A stretch of DNA of 64,000 nucleotides from Trifolium pratense (Eukaryota > Streptophyta > Magnoliopsida > Fabales > Fabaceae): contig NC_060064.1 in the NCBI RefSeq assembly GCF_020283565.1, positions 22,588,337 through 22,652,336 of the forward strand. Reading direction: 5' to 3'. Positions 57,684 through 64,000 of the stretch are shown here, piece by piece. Within the stretch, counting starts at the first letter, position 1. Each line of letters starts with the position of its first letter. Both the position numbers and the translations under genes were made by a program. Below the pieces are notes generated by a model. That model searched no databases. It saw only the letters and a program-made list of their open reading frames with translations, and was not told where the DNA came from.

Positions 57684-58322
57684 ATGAAGAGTGCTACACA
57701 AAATAAGCAATACCAAGAAGAACAAGCTTTGATGATTCCACCAAAAAAAGGAAGACACAGATGTGTGACTTGCATATGCATACTATTATTTCTATTATTA
57801 GTTTTAGTCACAGTTTGTGTTGTTCTTGCCTTAACACTTTTCAAGCCAAAAGAACCAATAACAAAGATTTCTTCAGCTACTTTACAAGGTATATCACCTC
57901 GTGTAACACTTCCTGTTCTTAACATACAAATCAATGTTACTCTTGATATCAAGATTCAAGTCGAGAATCGAAACCGTGCCAGTTTCAAACATGCAGATGG
58001 AATTAGTCTTTTGATGTATAAAGGTGTTGAAGTTGGAGAGACAGATATTTATCCTGGTTTGATTCCTGCAAGAAGTTCTAGTATTCTTCCTTGTAGACTT
58101 AATCTTCAAGCTGATAAGTTAGCATCCAATATGACAGGTTTTATAGGTGATTTGATGGGTGGTGAGCTCTCTTTGGCAACAGTTACTAGGATTCCTGGTA
58201 GAGTTACTTTTCTTGGATTCATCAAGAAACACATTGTTGCTAAGTCTAATTGTCAATTTGTTTTTGGTGTTCCTGATATGGAGATCAAAAGCCAAATTTG
58301 CAAGAATACGGCAAAGTTATGA
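57684..58322 (+). CDS. LEA_2 / NDR1-HIN1-like membrane-anchored protein, second paralogue
   Basis: Single exon, 212 residues from ATG at 57684 (MKSATQNKQYQEEQ); the in-frame codon at 57666 is GTG, so the longer version is rejected. A basic cytosolic segment PPKKGRHR precedes a membrane helix (about residues 30-52, ICILLFLLLVLVTVCVVLAL), then FKPKEP and the LEA_2 domain with INVTLDIKIQVENRNRASFKH. It ends SNCQFVFGVPDMEIKSQIC, preserving the C-terminal cysteine pair also seen in the gene at 46717. Localisation is probably plasma membrane; function unknown. Confidence 0.9.
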   Translation: MKSATQNKQYQEEQALMIPPKKGRHRCVTCICILLFLLLVLVTVCVVLALTLFKPKEPITKISSATLQGISPRVTLPVLNIQINVTLDIKIQVENRNRASFKHADGISLLMYKGVEVGETDIYPGLIPARSSSILPCRLNLQADKLASNMTGFIGDLMGGELSLATVTRIPGRVTFLGFIKKHIVAKSNCQFVFGVPDMEIKSQICKNTAKL

Positions 58323-60600
58323 ATGGATTTGGATTGTATATGGTGTGATTGCACGCAGTCAACCACATATGATCCGAATTTCAATGAAGATTTTAATTTT
58401 TGAAAAATAAATACTGAGTTTAAAGTCTGGACCGTAGATTGTACGATTTTAATCGAACAATTTAGAGGTGGCTAGGGGAAGTAGATTTATAGGTTATATG
58501 GTCATTTCATACTTCAGTGATATAAATAATAGTGTTTACATGTATTTATATATTTGTATGCTTTTGTATATTAGAAGTTAGTTGTGGTTTTGAAAATTTT
58601 GGGAATTCCATTGTGAGGACCTTTTATATGTAGAAATTAGGAAGATATAAGAGATTACTGTATTTATATATTCATTGTATTTTTTTTTGTTTTAATTCAT
58701 TATATATTTGAAGTACAAGTAGGTGGTCCTATTCATACCTATGGGATAGGAGACAGAGAAACTTAAAATTAATTACACATAAAATTAATTACTTCTGATA
58801 TAATTACAATATACAGTAAATTTTAATAAATAGAGAATCATATTACGAATTACTGAGTATATCGTAACATTATATATTGGGTATGTTCTGACTTTGTGAC
58901 TATTGAAAAAGCATTAGACCCCGGAGCTTGATTGAAAGTTTTCACTCAATGAGGAGAAGAAGATTGATTTTCAAGGAATAGCTTTCTATTAAGTGCACGA
59001 GTCTGATAACAGCGAAGGAATGAAATCAAGTGTACTTAGTACATACATTACAAAAAAAAAAACCTTCAAACAAGTTAAATTAGGAGAATCAAAGTGTTAA
59101 GCTCTTCTCAGGTCCCAACATCAATATTGTCGATGGTGTATAGCGGAATATGGAAGAAGCCCAAAAATTCCGCCATATAAGCATGGCATTGCAGCCCTAT
59201 GGCACCACATTGGCGGTTATCCTTTCACAAACTGGCTATGACAATTGTCAAAAACTCGGTCCGACATTTAACAACACAACCTGACTTTAAATGAAGTAAC
59301 TTAACACAAATAGTTGTGCTAAAAAAGAACTCTAACTTAGGCATAAGAGTGCCTTTTGCAAATATACCGCCAAGAGCCACCAATGTCCTACAACCATCCA
59401 GCCACATGCCAAATACCCTGGACATTCAAGCCCTAACTACCGGACATAACATGAGGGGTTAACAATATAAGAAGTACAACAAGAAATGAACTTTGGAGTA
59501 AAACAATTGCAGGAGAGGATGGTTTAGCCATCATTTTAGTTTGTAACACTAAGACATACAACACCTAACACTATAGCAATAGACACCTAACTTAGGAAAA
59601 TAAAATGTATTGGTTTCATATCACTGTGAGACACTAACACATGTTCGATATCTCGGACACGAGACACACCTTATGAAGGAAAATCAACTTAGGAAAAGAA
59701 AAAAGGGAAAAGGAAAAGAAACCTGCAAGTTGACTCCAAGTGGGGAGAGTGTGGTGTAGGAAACAGCTCAATCAAAGTAAACAGAAGGGTCACCAGAAGA
59801 AGCAGTATCCAAGAAGCATAGAAGGGTTCTGAAGAGCCAAGAAGAAAATGATAGCATCGTGTTACTAGTGAATCTGTTTTTGGTAGCTGTCATCTTTTTT
59901 AGTCATATGAATTCACTCATTTGAGCTTGAATTGGTTGCATTGCTAATTACTTTTGCCACCAAAGTTCATTTCTCGCACGTACTACAAAATTACCAAAAT
60001 ACCTCCGTCCACTATTTACGTAGCGGATTCCATGGTATGAGTGTTTTTTTTTTTTTTTTAATGAAAAATCTCATTTTGATAACGTTCGCTACTTAAGTAA
60101 CAGATGTTATAAAAATGAGAAAATTTCATATTATGGGTGCTTTATTTTCTTCTCAAATTTCACATTTTGATAATGTTCGCTACTTAAATAGCGGACAGAA
60201 TCCGCTATTCAAGTAAAGGATGGTAAAAATCTTGAATTTCATGTAGGTGTTTTTTGCTCAAAATTTTCTATTTTAAGTAGCGAAAGGATAAAATTAAAAT
60301 TCATAGGACGCGTGACAAACTGATAGGGTGGCAAAACCTAATTGTAATGCTTATTTTTATTTTCGAGCTCATTTAGTGATATGAATTCACTTATTTTTAT
60401 TTGCATTGCTCTAATTTTTAGTATTTTCACAAATGGATTTTCTCATTTTCTGAGCTCGAAACTGTTTTTAAAAATTAGCTTACCAAATGAGTTTTTTTTT
60501 CATTTTTCCATCTCTAAACAATTTTTAAAAATTTAATTACCAAACAGATTTTTGTTTATTCTCTTTTAAAAAACGAAAAACTAATTTTAAAAACTAATTC
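58323..60600. other. Intergenic region with repeat debris
   Basis: 3' UTR of LEA_2 gene 2, then AT-rich DNA. A partial hAT-like MITE (TATTGTCGATGGTGTATAGCGG) is at about 59119-59215. The 59700-59830 stretch is purine-rich without recognisable coding. Palindromic CGCTACTTAA motifs occur at 60015-60240. Confidence 0.45.
60005..60290. repeat. Repeat with CGCTACTTAAGTA motifs
   Basis: Variants TTCGCTACTTAAGTAACAG (60085), TTCGCTACTTAAATAGCGGAC (60175) and TCCGCTATTCAAGTAAAGG (60203) echo the perfect palindrome at 35314. Confidence 0.5.
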
Positions 60601-60609
60601 AAACAAGCC

Positions 60610-61295
60610 CTTACTCTTCCATTCTCAGAGACGTCCAACTCTTCTTCCTCTCTCTCTCAAAGCCGCTGCACCGCCCGATTCCGGCCATCCCTTCTTCCTC
60701 TCAAACCGCCTGCGCAGGTACCCTCTCTCTCCCTTCTCTCTGTCTCTCTCGCACAAGTATGATTAATTGATTATTAATCTAAGGTTTTGTGATTTTAGGT
60801 TTTTTGATTTTGTGATGTTATTGTTGACTACTTGTTAATTTTTTTTTTTTTATTGTTGCATCAATTTTGCATAAAATCATTATAGTATCAATCATATTAC
60901 AATTTAAATATGTTAATCATTAATGTTACTATCTAGGAGGTTGATATTAGCTTGAACTAGTTTAAGTGTTTTGTGCTTCAATTAGTAAAATTGCTTTTTT
61001 TTTTTTTTTTTTCTATTAGGGGCCAATATTTAAGATCAGAACAGGGTCTCCCAATTGTTTAAGACAACCTTGGATTCAGGGGGAAATGTCGAGCCATCGT
61101 GTCCCAGGGCAAATGTCGAGCTATGTGTGGCGAAAATATGCAGATTATTTGTTCACAAAATGGGAGAAAACCTTTCTCTGGGATATGGTTGAACCTTACA
61201 GAAGACCTAAATCATTCACTCCTGTTGTTGTTACTTATGTTGCTGCTTTCTACACTGGGGTTATTGGTGCTGCCATCACTGAACAACTCTACAAG
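60610..61295 (+). CDS. Small single-pass membrane protein gene, 5' part
   Basis: The first exon is probably untranslated (about 60610-60716, donor CAG|GTACCC). The intron ends TTTCTATTAG near 61018. Coding starts at ATG 61086 (MSSHRVPGQ) or more likely the second ATG at 61113 (MSSYVWRKYADYLFTKWEKT), and runs to EQLYK at 61295 before a GT donor. The encoded part has a basic N-terminus, FLWDMVEPYRRPKSFTP, then a hydrophobic helix VVVTYVAAFYTGVIGAAI. It looks like a conserved small plant organelle-type membrane protein that I cannot name. The remaining exon(s) are not visible before base 64000. Confidence 0.6.
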
Positions 61296-62236
61296 GTTCT
61301 ATTTCCATTTCAATTTTGTGTCTCTATTTTTTCTTTATTATTCTGTTTATTGTAATTTGTAACTATGGCATTGATTGATACCAATAATTTCAAGTAAACA
61401 ATTATGGTTGGGTGTGAGGGACTTTTTTATTTTTGTTTTTGTTGTGTGAAACAAGTAGTAGTTTGTTTGTTTCCTCCTGATTTTGAATCTGAGTACTGCT
61501 GGTATTGGAATTAGACTTTGTGTTTTAGTTTTGTTTATTTGAAGGAATTCAGTGTTCAATTGGGGATTTAGGGTTAACTTCCATAGGACATCTAATTGAT
61601 GGGTTTGTGAAAAAGTTTAATGACAATGTTGTCAATGGCGGATAGCGGAAATAGCAGATTGTTAAAATTCCGCTGCAAAATAGTGCTCTAGAGCCACTAT
61701 AGCAGTTATTTGACAATATTTTGTAGTAATTTTTAGTAAATAGCGTATCGTGAAACATTAATGGTTTGTCAAAATTCTGCTGCATACCGCCACTATAAGC
61801 TTCTATTTAACAACACTGTTTAATGAACATAGACTATTACATTTGAATCCAATAGGAGCCTCTATTTCTGAATGGTATATTTTTAATTTTAAAATGTTGT
61901 TATAAAATTGGGATGCTGTAGCAAAATAGTAGATTTTTATTGGATGTCATTGTAAAATTAGTTTACAATAACAGTCATGTCCTTTAAACCCATTGTCGTT
62001 GTAAAATTGTTAAAGGAGTTTTGAGTGTAAGGTCGTGAGTTCGAATCCCATTGTCGTTCTTTATTCTTTTATGCTTTTTTCAATTTGTAAATATTACTAG
62101 TATTTTTTTTTATTATTATTATTAAAACAAAAAGCCAAAAAAAAAAACAAAAAGTCAAAAGGGGAAGGGAGGCAGTACGCGTGAATCAATCCCGGAAATG
62201 AAGTTTTCAATTTCGCTCATCAAGAGCATTCAAGCA
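61296..62236 (+). other. Intron of the small membrane-protein gene, with hAT-like MITE
   Basis: No in-frame continuation exon found. A MITE at 61623-61820 (ACAATGTTGTCAATGGCGG ... TTAACAACACTGTT) and a short tRNA-like B-box stretch near 62035-62050 (GAGTTCGAATCCC) are present. Confidence 0.45.
61623..61820. mobile_element. hAT-like MITE (second copy)
   Basis: Imperfect inverted ends ACAATGTTGTCAATGG and TTAACAACACTGTT. Interior GGATAGCGG and CCGCCACTATA as in the copy at 10655-10860. Confidence 0.5.
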
Positions 62237-64000
62237 GGGCAAGGCACAGCTCAGAGCAAATCACACAAGAGAGGAAGGTTTTAAATGCATTGAAACGGAT
62301 TAAAGGATGGATTAAAAACAAATCAAACCAAATTGGAAATTTCTCATTCATTCATAAATTCAAATTGAAGCAAACCCGCCTCCCTCAAACTCTAAAAATC
62401 CAAACCCAGATTTTCTGATGTAGCCTCCCCGGTGGTGGTGCGACGAGTTTGTTGCTCCGCACCACCGTCTTTGTCCCGTCGGCCTGTTAACACTTTGATT
62501 CCGGTAGCCCTGTTGCTCTCTTTTCGTCGCTGCCGCTGTCGCCGCTCGCTTTTGGGTTTGCCGTCGCTGCAAGGGTCGGTATGGTCCGATTAACTCTCCT
62601 CCTTCGTCTTCCTCTTGGTTGGGTGATTGGTGTATGCTTTGGTTCTCTGATTCTATGCCAGATCTGTTGAGATCTGCAGCTCCAAGTTTACATCACTGCA
62701 ACGGTGGTTTTGGGTGGTCTCGACAGTGGTTATCTGTTTTTGGGGCTGTTTTCACTTCGGGTTCTGTTTTAGCCTTTATTTTCTGTCTTCTGTTTTGGGG
62801 CTGCTTTCGTTTTTTGCGTAGTCCTTTTGCGTTTCTTTGTTTCAGCCACCACTGCCTTCCTTGTGGTGGTGATCGGTGGTTTTTGCGTTTCGGTGGTTTT
62901 TGTTCTGTTTCGATTCTGGCGTTGTTGCTTCAGGCTTGGTGGGTTTGATTTGTTGTGGTGGTATTTGGAGCAGGCTGCTTCTGTTGCTCTCGTTTCGCCG
63001 GCGTTTTTCCGTTCGCCGGAGTTTATGGTGGTGTTGTTGCTAGTTGGTGGCTTTGTTCGAGCTCTTCCGTTTCACCGTTGTCGATCGCTGAGCCTCTTTG
63101 GTCCTCATCTGTTTGCTGCTCCTCTCTGCGCCGGAAAGTTGCTGTTGTTGCGGTGTTGGGCTGTTTTGGTTCGGATTTTGTGCTGGTGCGGATCTCGTAT
63201 CTTGTGCTGGTGCGAATTTGGACTTTGTTTCGGCGGTTTGTTGCTGTTTTTCGGCGACTGTGGTGGTTCGGTGCGGATTCGGAGTTTTGGTGAGATATTG
63301 GTGTTGCGGTGGTGAGTCTTGTTTGGAGTGGTGGCGGTGGCGGCCGAGGTAATCTGACCAGAATCCCTTCGCTTATAAATAGCAGTAGTTGTACAAGGGA
63401 AAGGGGGACAAAAAAGCACAGATACAGAGAGAACCCAAATATCTGACCAAAAAGAGAACAAAAAATAAAAAAACAAAGAGAACAGCAGCATGCAGCACGC
63501 ACTGCTTCTCCTTCCTCAACCTCCATCTTTTTTATCGAATCTTCAACATCAACATTCAATCAAAACTACCACTCCACCGTTATCAGTTGTCACTTATCAC
63601 CATCCTTCTTCAATATCAATTCAAACCACCGTCAACAAACCAAAACAGAAATTAAAGAAAGGAAAGCAAGAAAGAAGAACAGATCATAGGACGAGAAAGA
63701 GCAGAAGAAACATTTCCGCCGCCGCTGTTTCGGAATCAATCATCGTCGGAATCGCACATCGCTGCCGCCGTCGCACACCACCGCTGCCGGTTCTCTTGTA
63801 GAACTACTGCTATTCATAAGCGAAGGGATTCTGGTCGGATTACTTAAAGAATGGGATTGTATGGCTTCAATTTGGATTTATGAATGGATGAGAAATTTCC
63901 ATTTTGATTTGATTTGTTTGTAATTCATCCTTTAATCCGTTTCAATGCATTTAAAACCTTCCTCTCTTGTGTGATTTGCTCTGAGCTCTGCCCTGCCCTG
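62237..64000. mobile_element. Long-TIR element (MULE/Pack-MULE-like) reaching the window edge
   Basis: The left arm 62237-62372 (CAGGGCAAGGCACAGCTCAG...) is an inverted copy of 63865-64000 (...GAGCTCTGCCCTGCCCTG). A second inverted pair lies inside: 63346-63398 (CAGAATCCCTTCGCTTATAAA) against 63798-63850. The right arm is thus continuous over about 200 bp, while the left arm is split by 62373-63345, a GC- and T-rich non-repeat stretch with long open frames but no motif I recognise. Long inverted arms plus foreign GC-rich filling suggest a Pack-MULE. No transposase is seen, and a target duplication would lie outside the window. Confidence 0.6.

Noticed and set aside
62619..63559. Several overlapping open frames in the cargo of the long-TIR element
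   Set aside because: The frames are open on both strands because of low stop-codon density in G/T-rich DNA; none shows a domain or a convincing start. Kept only as cargo of the element.
1..64000. CRISPR arrays, operons, bacterial or viral islands
   Set aside because: No regularly spaced identical repeats; genes have introns and plant-specific families throughout, so prokaryote-style systems do not apply.

Overview
This window is nuclear DNA of a flowering plant, most likely a temperate legume of the Medicago/Trifolium type. The evidence is short AT-rich GT-AG introns, plant-specific gene families (MED33, LEA_2 proteins, clustered cytosolic HSP70 genes), and a dense load of Helitrons, MITEs, tRNA-derived SINEs and Copia/LINE elements. 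The legume placement is inferred from style and gene family, not from a database search. No bacterial, viral or organellar block is present. I found no operon-like or clearly undescribed molecular system; the novelty is in how the transposable elements are built and nested.

Layout, left to right. 1-4.5 kb: two tandem minus-strand cytosolic HSP70 genes. The left one enters the window with only its first coding exon. The second is a pseudogene with a truncated first exon, a frameshift and MITEs in its intron. 5.4-6.2 kb: a short Helitron. 7.5-15 kb: a complete seven-exon minus-strand gene for a 477-residue WD40-like protein, with SINE and PIF/Harbinger-like insertions in a long intron. 15.8-18.4 kb: a second Helitron with a PIF1-type helicase remnant. 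18.4-21.7 kb: gene-poor, with a Stowaway-like MITE. 21.7-32.8 kb: a complete eleven-exon minus-strand gene for Mediator subunit MED33 (REF4/RFR1 family, 1321 residues), carrying a 725-bp Helitron in an intron.

33-37 kb: SINEs, an inverted-repeat MITE, a 796-bp hAT element and a possible ABC-transporter remnant. 37.1-41.7 kb: a complete minus-strand BET3/TRAPPC3 gene (five coding exons plus a probable 5' UTR exon). 42.3-43.8 kb: a DEAD-box helicase pseudogene fused to a 5'-truncated LINE. 44.6-45.4 kb: a Gypsy gag remnant. 46.7-58.3 kb: two plus-strand LEA_2 membrane-anchored protein genes, separated by a 388-bp near-palindrome, a third Helitron, a hAT element and a LINE remnant split by an intact Copia retrotransposon with identical LTRs. 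60.6-61.3 kb: the first exons of a small membrane-protein gene. 62.2-64 kb: a long-terminal-inverted-repeat element (Pack-MULE-like) that runs to the window edge.

The genes form no shared pathway: they cover protein folding, transcription (Mediator), vesicle tethering (TRAPP), and membrane/stress proteins. Exon borders were read by hand from GT/AG sites, reading-frame continuity and family knowledge. All six-frame, homology and expression tests remain undone.
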